Shown: one piece after another, positions 9,486-18,674 of the stretch
How positions within the stretch are numbered: position 1 is the first letter of the stretch
How the letters are laid out: each line of letters begins with the position of its first letter
Source: CAJMNU01 sp905214855
Lineage (GTDB): Bacteria > Bacillota > Clostridia > Lachnospirales > Lachnospiraceae
DNA length: 59,313 nucleotides
Assembly (NCBI GenBank): GCA_937890595.1
Contig: CALADM010000022.1
Span: 1-59,313, forward strand
Direction of reading: 5' to 3'
The notes under the pieces: model-generated
The model's input: only the letters and a program-made list of their open reading frames with translations
Told to the model about the DNA's origin: nothing
Database searches by the model: none
Made by a program: the position numbers and the translations under genes

Positions 9486-9514
9486 AGGATAGCACGAAAA
9501 TACGACAGCGTCAA
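9486..9514 (-). promoter_or_regulatory. Sigma-A promoter for the ROK gene
   Basis: On the minus strand TTGACG, a 17-nt spacer and TATCCT, about 70 nt upstream of the ROK start. An interrupted palindrome (GAGGA...TCCTC, about 9450-9465) lies between promoter and start and could be an operator. Confidence 0.6.
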
Positions 9515-9688
9515 ATCCCGTTTCAGGACCTTTTTTGTCAAAAATTGAGGTTGATCTGTGAAAAAGAATTAAGAGACATGTAATAAAAACTTTATTGAAA
9601 AGCATACATTTCTTATATATGATGGTACAGGAAGGAGATCGACGTGTGAGTGTGCATCTTCATTTACAGCATAAGCAGGAGGAAAAAC

Positions 9689-11455
9689 ATGATGAAAAAA
9701 AGATGGAAGACAGGAAGAATGCTGGCACTGGCAGTTACAGCCTTTCTTATGACTGGAATCTCAGCGTCCATACCGACATGGGCTGATACGAAAGCGCAGG
9801 AGACTCAGGTGGAGTCAAAGACAGATGACAGTACAGCTCTGGAAGAGACAACAGAGGAGGAGAAAGAACCAAAGATCAATGTCAGCGCTTCTTTTTCGTC
9901 CTGTATGATCACTTCTGATAAAAACAATGTGGTTTTGGAATTTAGCAGTACAGGAGAGATAGAGGGAACAGATGGCAATGTGTATTTGCTGGAACTTGCT
10001 CCATATGAGGACTCTGTAGAGGGACGAACCGATTATCTGATTGCTAAGCCAATTGGAGAGCAGGCATCGGTGCAGATTCCGCTAGGATATTACCAGAATA
10101 AAGACAGACTGTATAATAAGTTCCTTTTAGCTGTGTGGGATGGGGAAAAATATGTTCCAGTCAGCAGTTTCAGATATATTTCCAATCCGGAGATCATGGC
10201 AGAGAACACAAAGGAATTCAAAGAGCCTTTGACTAAAAAAGGGTTGAATATTGAACTTAGCATGTTATCAGATGCGTTTGATCTTGGAGTAAAACATGCT
10301 TCTACAAATATTGCTTTTTCCCAGATCATGGGTAGTGGGATCGAGTATGAGTATAATGGAAAAATCTATCACTTTAATAAAGCGATCGTAGATGCATATG
10401 ATAAGACCATCAGTTCTCTCTCTAATAAAGACATCAGTGTATCAGTGATCATTTTGAATGACTGGAATCCGTCCACACCAAATCTTGTGCATCCGGGTGT
10501 GAAAAAAACAAAAAATGTGAATTATTACATGTTCAATGCTGTGACAAGAGAGGGATATGAGCAGACAAGGGCGATCATGTCATTTTTAGCAGAACATTAT
10601 GATGGCAGCAACCCTGATTATGGAAAAGTATCCAACTGGATCATCGGCAATGAGATCAATAACCAGCAGTGGAATTATATAGGAGACATGGATGTGGAAC
10701 AGTATGTCAGAGAATATCAGAGAGCATTCCGTGTCATGTACACAGCGATCAAGAGTGTAAGTGCCAATGACAGGGTGTATTTTTCATTAGATTATTACTG
10801 GAATGATCCTAAGAATAAAGATAATAAACAAAGATATGGCGGAAAAGAGATTGTGGATATATTTAATCATCTGTCTGTGACAGATGGACAGATGGACTGG
10901 GGACTGGCATACCATCCATATCCGATTCCAATGACAGAGCCGGAATTCTGGGATGATGGATCTACTGGTCTTATTACCAATAATTTTGATTCTCCGGTTA
11001 TCAATTTTGCCAACCTGTCTGTTCTTACAGATTATTTTTGTCAGGATTCTATGAGAAATTCAAAAGGTGAAGTACGTCATATTATATTAACAGAGGAAGG
11101 ATTTACATCCATGAGTCCGATAAAGGGTAATGTGGAAGATCTTCAGGCAGCAGCAATCGCATATTCTTATTACCTAGTAGACAGCAATCCATATATTGAT
11201 GCATATATCCTTAGCCGTCAGGTAGATGCACCTTCCGATGCAAAATCTTCTTTGTATTTTGGACTTTGGAATTGTGATATGAATCAGCCAAATGATATTA
11301 TTGCTACAACTCAAAAGAGGAGTTGGAGAGTCTTTTTGAATATTGATATGAAACGATATACATTGGATAATACAGCCTTTGCAAAAGAGATTCTTGGTAT
11401 TGAAAAATGGTCTGATATTATTCCGAATTTCAGATGGAGAGCTTTGGAGAAGTAA
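9689..11455 (+). CDS. Secreted DUF5722 protein, glycoside-hydrolase-like
   Basis: About 588 aa with a clear signal peptide: KKRWKTGRM, a hydrophobic stretch, then PTWA/DT near residue 33. An acidic linker precedes the catalytic-looking region. The family is DUF5722. I see NWIIGNEINNQQW and later ILTEEGFTS, which fit the acid/base (NE) and nucleophile (E) positions of clan GH-A TIM-barrel glycosidases, so hydrolysis of a glycan outside the cell is a reasonable inference. The ATG at 9689 has AGGAGGA 5 nt upstream; an in-frame ATG at 9650 lacks a site. Next to ROK and MFS genes. Confidence 0.7.
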   Translation: MMKKRWKTGRMLALAVTAFLMTGISASIPTWADTKAQETQVESKTDDSTALEETTEEEKEPKINVSASFSSCMITSDKNNVVLEFSSTGEIEGTDGNVYLLELAPYEDSVEGRTDYLIAKPIGEQASVQIPLGYYQNKDRLYNKFLLAVWDGEKYVPVSSFRYISNPEIMAENTKEFKEPLTKKGLNIELSMLSDAFDLGVKHASTNIAFSQIMGSGIEYEYNGKIYHFNKAIVDAYDKTISSLSNKDISVSVIILNDWNPSTPNLVHPGVKKTKNVNYYMFNAVTREGYEQTRAIMSFLAEHYDGSNPDYGKVSNWIIGNEINNQQWNYIGDMDVEQYVREYQRAFRVMYTAIKSVSANDRVYFSLDYYWNDPKNKDNKQRYGGKEIVDIFNHLSVTDGQMDWGLAYHPYPIPMTEPEFWDDGSTGLITNNFDSPVINFANLSVLTDYFCQDSMRNSKGEVRHIILTEEGFTSMSPIKGNVEDLQAAAIAYSYYLVDSNPYIDAYILSRQVDAPSDAKSSLYFGLWNCDMNQPNDIIATTQKRSWRVFLNIDMKRYTLDNTAFAKEILGIEKWSDIIPNFRWRALEK

Positions 11456-11480
11456 GATCTCAGAAGAATGTGTTATAAAG

Positions 11481-11529
11481 AAAAATCACGATATCAAATA
11501 CTAACTGGATTTGATACCGTGATTTTTTT
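11481..11529 (+). terminator. Terminator after the DUF5722 gene
   Basis: AAAAATCACGATATCAAAT pairs with ATTTGATACCGTGATTTTTTT (one mismatch) and ends in a T run. The A run on the left side makes it usable from the minus strand too, where it would end the abrB-like gene. Confidence 0.85.
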
Positions 11530-11581
11530 ACGCAAGCAGAATAAAAATGTTTTAAATTTGACAATGGCTGTAGTATGAGGT

Positions 11582-11845
11582 TTATTCTGTAACAGATAAA
11601 CCAGCGATCTTAGCCATTTCAACGATAGAATGTTTTGATACAGTTTTTCCTTCATATTCGATCAGATCTTCTGTTCCTCCGGTAAAGATATCTCCGGATT
11701 CACATTTACGAAGGATAATTTGATTGTCTTCAACAAAAATTTCAAGTTCGTCCTTGGGATCAAGGTTTAAACTTCTGCGAAGTTCAATCGGAAGAGTAAT
11801 TCGACCTAATTCATCTAGCTTGCGAACGACTCCTGTTGTTTTCAA
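11582..11845 (-). CDS. AbrB-family transition-state regulator
   Basis: An 87-aa DNA-binding protein with the swapped-hairpin AbrB/SpoVT N terminus (TGVVRKLDELGRITLPIELR, residues 4-23). The short C-terminal part contains DIFTGGTED, as in Bacillus AbrB/Abh (CxLTG). It is likely a dimer or tetramer that represses stationary-phase genes. AAGGGGG lies 12 nt before the ATG. Its promoter carries a palindrome that could allow self-repression. Confidence 0.88.
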   Translation of the reverse strand: MKTTGVVRKLDELGRITLPIELRRSLNLDPKDELEIFVEDNQIILRKCESGDIFTGGTEDLIEYEGKTVSKHSIVEMAKIAGLSVTE

Positions 11846-11887
11846 TTTACTTACCCCCTTGTAAATTAAACATCATTCTTCAAGGTA

Positions 11888-11924
11888 AAAATAGCATAGC
11901 TGGGAAGGTATGTCAATAATTGAC
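11888..11924 (-). promoter_or_regulatory. Promoter of the abrB-like gene with overlapping palindrome
   Basis: Minus strand: TTGACA (11916-11911), 17-nt spacer, TATTTT (11893-11888). The perfect palindrome GTCAAT-A-ATTGAC (11912-11924) overlaps the -35 box. Confidence 0.5.
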
Positions 11925-12081
11925 TGACTTTTCCACAAGATTCTACTTTTTGAAAAATTTTATAGAAAAATCAAAAGAATTTTTTGTATAAAATTTGTAT
12001 AAAACGCAAGAAAAATGTATTGTGAATTTGTACAAAGGATAGTGTATACAGAGAATATAAAAAATATATAGCATTTCCCTA

Positions 12082-12109
12082 TTGACAATATAGGAAAGCA
12101 TGATAAAAT
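12082..12109 (+). promoter_or_regulatory. Sigma-A promoter of the fatty-acid operon
   Basis: TTGACA (12082-12087), 16-nt spacer, TAAAAT (12104-12109), about 110 nt before fabH. The rest of the 11846-12219 gap is AT-rich and shows no gene. Confidence 0.65.
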
Positions 12110-12126
12110 AGTTTGAGAATCAAAAT
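12110..12126 (+). promoter_or_regulatory. FabT-like operator palindrome
   Basis: AGTTTGAGAATCAAAAT, i.e. TTTGA-N3-TCAAA, directly follows the -10 box and covers the expected start of transcription. It resembles the FabT box of streptococci, so it probably represses the operon when acyl-ACP is abundant. No fabT gene is adjacent. Confidence 0.5.
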
Positions 12127-12219
12127 ATTTGAAATAGTAAATATTTTACCATCAAGATAAAAGAGAACACTTAATTATGGAAATGACTGTTGCAGTACAG
12201 GAATGGAATTGAGGAAAAC

Positions 12220-13182
12220 ATGACAGCCAAAGTGATAGGAACCGGTTCATATGTACCGGAAAATATTGTAACGAATCATGATTTAGCACAGATAGTAGAA
12301 ACGAGCGATGAGTGGATCCGTACCAGAACGGGAATCCAGACACGCCATCTGGCTACGGATCAGGGATGCAGCGAGATTGCAGCAAAAGCGGCATGGAATG
12401 CTCTGGAAGGGGCACAGATAAAACCAGAAGAGATTGATTTTATTCTTGTTGCAACCTCTACTCCGGATAAACATTTTCCGGGATGTGCTTGTGAGGTACA
12501 GGCAAAGATCGGAGCTTTGAATGCAGCGGCATATGATATCAGTGCTGCATGTTCTGGTTTTATTTTTGCTCTCAGTACAATGTGTACATTCATACAAACT
12601 GGAGTCTATAAGACTGGTCTGGTGATCGGAGTGGATGTATTGAGTAAACTTGTGGACTGGAAAGACAGAGGAACTTGTATTTTATTTGGAGATGGAGCCG
12701 GAGCTGTGCTCGTACAGGCCGCAGATACCGGTGTAAAACATTTTGTTATGGGCTCAGATGGAAAGCGTGGAGATGTCCTTTCTTGTGTGAACAGGACAAC
12801 AGGGAATTTTCTGAACCATGAAAAACCAGATATGGGGTATATGACCATGGATGGGCAGGAGGTCTTTAAGTTTGCAGTAAAGAAAGTGCCAGAATGCATT
12901 TTGCAGCTTCTGGAAGAGAGCCATACCAATGTAAAGGATGTTCAGTATTTTATCCTTCATCAGGCAAATGTGAGAATTTTAGAATCTGTTGCAAAGCGTT
13001 TAGGAGAGCCAATGGAAAAGTTCCCACAAAATATTGAACGATATGGAAATACTTCTGGTGCTTCGATTCCTATTTTGTTGGATGAGTGTAATAAAAGAGG
13101 AACTTTTCAATCAGGAGATAAGATTGTCCTAGCAGGATTTGGCGCAGGTCTGACCTGGGGAGCAATTCTTTTAGAATGGTGA
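12220..13182 (+). CDS. fabH: 3-oxoacyl-ACP synthase III
   Basis: Condenses acetyl-CoA with malonyl-ACP to begin fatty-acid synthesis. The Cys-His-Asn triad is visible: C111 in SAACSGF, H247 in ILHQANVRI and N277 in YGNTSGA. Length 320 aa is normal. The ATG at 12220 follows GAGG at 6 nt and gives the usual MTAKVIGTGSYVPE start; a TTG at 12190 is unlikely. First gene of a ten-gene fab/acc operon. Confidence 0.95.
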   Translation: MTAKVIGTGSYVPENIVTNHDLAQIVETSDEWIRTRTGIQTRHLATDQGCSEIAAKAAWNALEGAQIKPEEIDFILVATSTPDKHFPGCACEVQAKIGALNAAAYDISAACSGFIFALSTMCTFIQTGVYKTGLVIGVDVLSKLVDWKDRGTCILFGDGAGAVLVQAADTGVKHFVMGSDGKRGDVLSCVNRTTGNFLNHEKPDMGYMTMDGQEVFKFAVKKVPECILQLLEESHTNVKDVQYFILHQANVRILESVAKRLGEPMEKFPQNIERYGNTSGASIPILLDECNKRGTFQSGDKIVLAGFGAGLTWGAILLEW

Positions 13183-13281
13183 TAATGGACATCGGCATAG
13201 AGCAATTATCATATGAAACAGATGTCAATGAAATAAAAGTAGATAAAATAAAATGATGAAAAGAGAAAAGGAGAAAAAGAA

Positions 13282-13515
13282 ATGTTAGAAAAAATGAAAG
13301 AGTTAATTGCAGATCAGTTGAATGTAGAGGCAGAGAATATCACAGAGCAGTCTTCTTTTAAAGACGATCTGGGAGCAGATTCCTTGGATTTATTTGAATT
13401 GGTTATGGCTCTTGAGGACGAGTATTCTGTTGAGATTCCATCAGAGGAGCTGGAAAAAATGGCTACTGTAGGGGATGTTATGAACTATCTGAAAGCGCAT
13501 GGTGTGGAAGCATAA
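13282..13515 (+). CDS. acpP: Acyl carrier protein
   Basis: A 77-aa acidic four-helix protein that carries growing acyl chains on 4'-phosphopantetheine. The attachment serine is S34 in GADSLD. AAAAGGAG precedes the ATG. It lies between fabH and fabK, 100 nt after fabH. Confidence 0.97.
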   Translation: MLEKMKELIADQLNVEAENITEQSSFKDDLGADSLDLFELVMALEDEYSVEIPSEELEKMATVGDVMNYLKAHGVEA

Positions 13516-13608
13516 TATACAATACTCCAACAGTAGAATAAAGTTTCTCATGTGGGAAATATCAGAAAGAAAAGCAGTGTTTAGGAAATAGAAAAAGGAG
13601 AGCAATTG

Positions 13609-14535
13609 ATGAGAACGAGAATTACAGAACTTCTTGGAATTTCACATCCTATTATTCAGGGAGGAATGGCTTGGGTAGCAGAACATCATCTGGCGGCAGC
13701 TGTCTCAGAAGCTGGCGGTCTTGGATTGATCGGAGGTGCCAATGCTCCGGGAGAAGTGGTAAGGGCAGAGATCAGAAAAGCAAAAGAGCTGACAAAAAAG
13801 CCAATTGGTGTTAATGTGATGCTTCTCAGTCCATATGCAGAGGATGTAGCTAAGGTTGTTGTAGAAGAAGGAGTTCAGGTTGTGACGACCGGAGCTGGAA
13901 ATCCGGAAAAATATATGGAAATGTGGAAAAATGCCGGAATTCGGGTGATTCCTGTGGTCGCATCAGTTGCTCTTGCAAGAAGAATGGAACGCTGTGGAGC
14001 AGATGCAATTGTAGCAGAAGGTATGGAATCTGGAGGTCATATTGGTGAGCAGACTACTATGACCCTTGTTCCTCAGATAGTAGATGCCGTACAGATTCCT
14101 GTCATTGCGGCAGGTGGTATTGGCGATGGAAGAGGATTAGCTGCAGCATTTATGTTAGGGGCAGAGGCTGTACAGATGGGAACACGCTTTCTGGTTGCAA
14201 AAGAATGTGTTGTGCATCCAAATTATAAAGAACGTATTCTCAAGGCAAAGGATATTGATTCTACTGTTACAGGAAGAACACATGGTCATCCAGTCCGCTG
14301 CCTGAGAAATCAGATGACAAGAGAATACATTCGTCTGGAACAGGAAGGAAAGACATTTGAGGAATTAGAATACCTGACTTTAGGAACTTTGCGCAAAGCA
14401 GTTCAGGAAGGTGATGTAAAAAATGGCACAGTAATGGCGGGACAGATTGCCGGAATGGTGTCAAAAGAGCAGACTTGCAGGGAAATAATAGAAGAGATTA
14501 TGGCAGAAGCAGAAAACAGAATGAATAAGAGATAA
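13609..14535 (+). CDS. fabK: Enoyl-ACP reductase II (FMN-dependent)
   Basis: The last reduction of each elongation cycle, catalysed by the FabK-type flavoprotein instead of FabI. The TIM-barrel flavin-binding segments are visible: PIIQGGMAWVAE near residue 15, AAGGIGDGRGLAAAFMLGAEAVQMGTRF, and the catalytic-region histidine in MESGGHIGEQ. 308 aa. The ATG at 13609 has AAAGGAG 8 nt upstream. No fabI or fabL is seen in the window. Confidence 0.93.
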   Translation: MRTRITELLGISHPIIQGGMAWVAEHHLAAAVSEAGGLGLIGGANAPGEVVRAEIRKAKELTKKPIGVNVMLLSPYAEDVAKVVVEEGVQVVTTGAGNPEKYMEMWKNAGIRVIPVVASVALARRMERCGADAIVAEGMESGGHIGEQTTMTLVPQIVDAVQIPVIAAGGIGDGRGLAAAFMLGAEAVQMGTRFLVAKECVVHPNYKERILKAKDIDSTVTGRTHGHPVRCLRNQMTREYIRLEQEGKTFEELEYLTLGTLRKAVQEGDVKNGTVMAGQIAGMVSKEQTCREIIEEIMAEAENRMNKR

Positions 14536-14546
14536 GAGGGACAGAT

Positions 14547-15470
14547 ATGAGTAAGATCGCATTTATTTTTCCGGGGCAGGGTGCTCAGTACTGTGGAATG
14601 GGTCAGGATTTTTATGAAAAAAACAGTACAGCAAGACAGATTTATGACAAAGCAACAGAGTTGTTAGGCTTTTCCATGCCGCAGCTTTGTTTTGAGGATC
14701 AGGATAGGTTGGATAGGACAGAGTACACACAGGCAGCTATGGTGACAACCAGTATTGCAATGATGAGAGTACTCGAAGAACAGGGGATTTTCCCAGATGT
14801 CGCAGCAGGTCTTAGCTTGGGAGAGTATTGTGCTATGGCAGCGGCAGGTGTGATGTCAGATGAGGACGCGATTAGAACTGTCAGAGAGAGAGGAATTTTG
14901 ATGCAGGAAGCAGTTCCTGTGGGAATTGGATCTATGGCAGCAGTTCTTGAACTGAATGCAGGGCAGATTGAAGAAGTTCTTGCACCTTTGCAGGACGTTC
15001 AGATTGCAAATTATAACTGCCCAGGTCAGATTGTGATCTCAGGGAAGAAGGAAGCAGTGGAAGAGGCATCTGTTCTTTTAAAAGAAGCAGGTGCTAAAAG
15101 AATCGTACCATTGAATGTAAGTGGTCCGTTTCACTCTAGTATGCTTAAGGAAGCAGGAGAGAAACTGGCACAGGTATTGGAAAATGTGCAGATTTATGAT
15201 CCTGTGATCCCATATGCTTCTAATGTAACTGCCGAGTATGTAAGAAGTGCGGATGAAGTTCGCCCTTTGTTGGCGAAACAGGTATCTTCTTCTGTGCGCT
15301 GGCAGCAGACAATGGAAATGATGATCCAAGATGGAGTGGATATTTTTATAGAGATTGGACCAGGAAGGACTTTGAGTGGCTTTATGAAAAAAATAGCAAA
15401 AGATGTTAAAGTACTTCGTGTGGAGAAAATAGAAGATATAGAACAGACAGTTCAGGCATTAAACGTATAA
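14547..15470 (+). CDS. fabD: Malonyl-CoA:ACP transacylase
   Basis: Transfers malonyl from CoA to ACP. Nucleophile S90 in GLSLGEY and H197 in SGPFHSSM give the Ser-His pair; FPGQGAQYCGMG is at residues 8-19. 307 aa, normal length. It starts 11 nt after fabK with AGAGGGA as ribosome site. Confidence 0.95.
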   Translation: MSKIAFIFPGQGAQYCGMGQDFYEKNSTARQIYDKATELLGFSMPQLCFEDQDRLDRTEYTQAAMVTTSIAMMRVLEEQGIFPDVAAGLSLGEYCAMAAAGVMSDEDAIRTVRERGILMQEAVPVGIGSMAAVLELNAGQIEEVLAPLQDVQIANYNCPGQIVISGKKEAVEEASVLLKEAGAKRIVPLNVSGPFHSSMLKEAGEKLAQVLENVQIYDPVIPYASNVTAEYVRSADEVRPLLAKQVSSSVRWQQTMEMMIQDGVDIFIEIGPGRTLSGFMKKIAKDVKVLRVEKIEDIEQTVQALNV

Positions 15471-15571
15471 TGCGAAAATGTATAGTGTAAAAACGTATAA
15501 TGTAAAAATCTAAGAAAAAAGTTAAAAAAATAAGAGGAAAATCGGAGAATGCAGGAGGCATCAGCAGAAAA

Positions 15572-16327
15572 ATGGAGAAAAATGGAATGCTGGAAAATAA
15601 AGTGGCTGTAGTCACAGGAGCAAGCCGTGGAATCGGTCGTCAGATTGCTATACATATGGCAAGAGAAGGGGCATTTGTCATTATAAATTATCATGGCTCC
15701 AAAGAAAAAGCAGATGAGACAGTGGCAGAAATCGAGAAAAACAGAGGACGGGCAGAGGCGATCCAATGTAATGTTTCCTCTTATCAGGAATCGGAAATAT
15801 TTCTCCGTCAAGTGATTGAGAAATATGGAAGAATTGATATTCTGGTCAATAATGCTGGTATTACACGAGACAACCTGCTTATGAAAATGAGTGAGGAAGA
15901 TTTTGATGCGGTTTTAAATACAAATCTGAAAGGTGCATTTCATTGTATGAAGCATGTTTCAAGACAGATGTTAAAACAAAAATCCGGAAGAATCATCAAC
16001 ATTTCTTCAGTTTCTGGAGTGATGGGAAATGCAGGGCAGGCGAATTATTGCGCTTCCAAAGCAGGGATCATTGGTCTTACCAAATCTGTTGCAAGAGAAC
16101 TGGCAAGCCGTGGGATTACAGTAAATGCGATCGCTCCGGGATTTATACATACAGAGATGACAGATGTGTTGTCTGATTCGGTTAAGGAAGGCGCACTTTC
16201 ACAGATTCCGATGAAGAAGTTTGGAGAACCAGATGATATTGCTGATATGGCAGTATTTTTGGCATCGGATATGGCAAAGTATGTGACAGGTCAGGTGATC
16301 TGTGTAGATGGTGGAATGGCAATGTAA
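15572..16327 (+). CDS. fabG: 3-oxoacyl-ACP reductase
   Basis: An NADPH-dependent short-chain dehydrogenase that reduces beta-ketoacyl-ACP. Cofactor loop TGASRGIG (15-22), NNAG (93-96), and catalytic S145/146, Y159, K163 in YCASK. AGGAGG lies 14 nt before the chosen ATG; an in-frame ATG at 15587 is an alternative that removes five residues. An AT-rich gap of 100 nt with short repeats of AACGTATAATG separates it from fabD. Confidence 0.94.
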   Translation: MEKNGMLENKVAVVTGASRGIGRQIAIHMAREGAFVIINYHGSKEKADETVAEIEKNRGRAEAIQCNVSSYQESEIFLRQVIEKYGRIDILVNNAGITRDNLLMKMSEEDFDAVLNTNLKGAFHCMKHVSRQMLKQKSGRIINISSVSGVMGNAGQANYCASKAGIIGLTKSVARELASRGITVNAIAPGFIHTEMTDVLSDSVKEGALSQIPMKKFGEPDDIADMAVFLASDMAKYVTGQVICVDGGMAM

Positions 16328-16382
16328 CCATACGGTACAATATTATTTTTTGTAAAAGATGATAACTGAAAGGATTTTATTG

Positions 16383-17618
16383 ATGAAAACAAGAGTAGTG
16401 ATCACTGGAATGGGGGCAATTACCCCGATTGGAAATGATGTGGAAACATTTTGGAATGCCTTGAAACAGAAAACGGTAGGGATTGGTGAGATCACAAAAT
16501 TTGATACAACAGATTTTAAGGTCAAACTGGCAGCAGAGGTAAAGGATTTTGATGCAAAACAGTATATGGATGCAAAAGCAGCAAGAAGAATGGAACCATT
16601 TTCTCAATTTGCTGTAGCAGCAACAAAGATGGCATTGGAAGATGCCGGTATTGATATGAGTCAGGAAGATCCATACCGTGTGGGAGTCAGTATTGGTTCT
16701 GGAATCGGCAGCTTACAGGCAGTAGAGCGTGAACATAAAAAAATGCTGGATAAAGGACCAAATAGAGTGAATCCACTTTTAGTACCTCTTATGATCAGTA
16801 ATATGGCAGCCGGCAATGTGGCAATCCAGTTTGGTTTAAAGGGAAAATGTATCAATGTAGTGACAGCTTGTGCAACAGGTACTCATAGTATTGGTGAAGC
16901 ATTTCGTGCGATCCAATATGGTGAAGCCGATGTGATGACAGCAGGAGGAACAGAGTCCAGTATCACACCTTTGGGTGTAGCAGGTTTTTCGGCACTGACA
17001 GCATTGTCTGAAAGTCAGGATCCTTTGAGAGCATCCATTCCATTTGATAAAGATAGAAGTGGATTTGTCATGGGAGAAGGAGCTGGAGTTCTTGTATTAG
17101 AATCTTTGGAGCACGCATTGGCAAGAAATGCTCATATTTATGCGGAAATCGTAGGATATGGTGCAACTTGTGATGCATATCATATTACTTCTCCGGCAGA
17201 GGATGGAAGCGGGGCTGCCCGTGCTATGACAGATGCAATGCGTGATGCTGGAGTGAAACCAGAAGAAATTGATTATATCAATGCACATGGAACAAGTACA
17301 CATCATAACGATCTGTTTGAGACAAAAGCGATCAAACTGGCGTTAGGAGAACATGCATATCATGTGAAGATCAATTCTACAAAGTCAATGATCGGTCATT
17401 TGCTTGGCGCAGCAGGAGGTGTAGAAAGTATTGCATGTATCAAATCAATTCAGGATGGATTTGTACATGCGACCGCAGGACTTTGTGAGTCTGAGCCGGA
17501 ATGTGATCTGGACTATACAAAAGGGGACGGAGCAGAGACAAAGATCCGTTATGCAATAAGCAATTCACTTGGGTTTGGAGGTCACAATGCCAGCCTTTTA
17601 TTTAAACGATTTGAGTGA
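16383..17618 (+). CDS. fabF: 3-oxoacyl-ACP synthase II
   Basis: Elongating condensing enzyme. C163 in VTACATGTHS, a histidine in NAHGTSTHHND and another in KSMIGHLLGAAGG form the Cys-His-His triad. 411 aa from ATG 16383, which has GAAAGGA 8 nt upstream; an ATG at 16359 would add eight unneeded residues. Only one condensing enzyme of this class is present, so it must serve all elongation rounds in this operon. Confidence 0.95.
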   Translation: MKTRVVITGMGAITPIGNDVETFWNALKQKTVGIGEITKFDTTDFKVKLAAEVKDFDAKQYMDAKAARRMEPFSQFAVAATKMALEDAGIDMSQEDPYRVGVSIGSGIGSLQAVEREHKKMLDKGPNRVNPLLVPLMISNMAAGNVAIQFGLKGKCINVVTACATGTHSIGEAFRAIQYGEADVMTAGGTESSITPLGVAGFSALTALSESQDPLRASIPFDKDRSGFVMGEGAGVLVLESLEHALARNAHIYAEIVGYGATCDAYHITSPAEDGSGAARAMTDAMRDAGVKPEEIDYINAHGTSTHHNDLFETKAIKLALGEHAYHVKINSTKSMIGHLLGAAGGVESIACIKSIQDGFVHATAGLCESEPECDLDYTKGDGAETKIRYAISNSLGFGGHNASLLFKRFE

Positions 17619-17627
17619 GGTACAAAG

Positions 17628-18185
17628 ATGGATGTACAGGCAATCATAAGTTTGATCCAGGCACTTTCTGATTCTAATTTAACTGGATTAAAATTGGAAG
17701 AAGAAAGTTGGAAACTGTCTCTTTCTAAAAATAAGGAAGAAGAGATCAGTGTTCCTGAATCTTCTGAGACAGTGCGTTCTCTGGTATCAGATGAGGAAAA
17801 TAGAAAGAATATGTTTTTAGAGACTGAGCGGACAAAGGAAAAAATGGTGGATGACAGTCATGGAAAAACAGTAAAGCAGGATGCAGACACTGCAAACCAT
17901 ATAAAGACAGATGATCTAAAAGACAGAGAGGAAGTAACTAATATTGCATCAGACAGAGTTATAGTATCCCCTCTTGTGGGAACATTTTATTCCTCTTCTT
18001 CTCCAGAAGCAGAGCCTTTTGTCAAGGTAGGAGATAAGGTAAAAAAAGGACAGATTTTAGGGATCATTGAAGCTATGAAACTGATGAATGAGATTGAAAG
18101 TGAATATGATGGTACTGTAGAGGCGATTCTGGTAGAGAATGAATCTGTTGTAGAGTATGGTCAGCCTTTATTTCGTATTCACTGA
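17628..18185 (+). CDS. accB: Biotin carboxyl carrier protein of acetyl-CoA carboxylase
   Basis: 185 aa. The N-terminal part interacts with biotin carboxylase, a charged linker spans about residues 40-105, and the C-terminal biotinyl domain carries the biotinylated lysine in EAMKLMNE. Preceded by GAGG. Part of the ACC set accB-accC-accDA, interleaved with fabZ. Confidence 0.95.
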   Translation: MDVQAIISLIQALSDSNLTGLKLEEESWKLSLSKNKEEEISVPESSETVRSLVSDEENRKNMFLETERTKEKMVDDSHGKTVKQDADTANHIKTDDLKDREEVTNIASDRVIVSPLVGTFYSSSSPEAEPFVKVGDKVKKGQILGIIEAMKLMNEIESEYDGTVEAILVENESVVEYGQPLFRIH

Positions 18186-18241
18186 TTGCGTTTTTTGATA
18201 TAGAAAAAACAAAAGAATGAATATTCTTGTGGAGGAAAATT

Positions 18242-18664
18242 ATGCTGGGAATTACAGAAATTCAAAAGATTATTCCACATCGCCATCCATTTTTGCTGAT
18301 TGATAAGATTGAGGAACTGGATCCGGGAGTGCGTGCTGTTGGATATAAGTCAGTTACATATAATGAACCATATTTTGCGGGACATTTTCCGCAAGAACCA
18401 GTTATGCCGGGAGTTTTGATCATTGAGGCACTGGCACAGACAGGGGCAGTTGCTATCTTAGCCTGTGAAGAAAATAAAGGAAAGACAGCGTATTTTGGAG
18501 CAGTCAATCAGGCAAGATTTAAACAAAAAGTAGTTCCGGGAGATCAGTTGAAACTGGAATGTGAAATTATCAAGAGAAAAGGACCAGTTGGAGTTGGAAA
18601 AGCAACTGCAACGGTAAATGGTAAGGTTGCAGTAAGTGCAGAGCTGACTTTTGTTATTGGATAG
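18242..18664 (+). CDS. fabZ: 3-hydroxyacyl-ACP dehydratase
   Basis: A hot-dog-fold dehydratase, 140 aa. Catalytic His in PHRHPFLLID and Glu in GHFPQEPVMPGVLIIEALAQ are visible. GTGGAGGA precedes ATG 18242. An upstream in-frame TTG at 18227 would overlap the ribosome site and is rejected. accC follows within 10 nt. Confidence 0.95.
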   Translation: MLGITEIQKIIPHRHPFLLIDKIEELDPGVRAVGYKSVTYNEPYFAGHFPQEPVMPGVLIIEALAQTGAVAILACEENKGKTAYFGAVNQARFKQKVVPGDQLKLECEIIKRKGPVGVGKATATVNGKVAVSAELTFVIG

Positions 18665-18674
18665 GGGAAATGTG

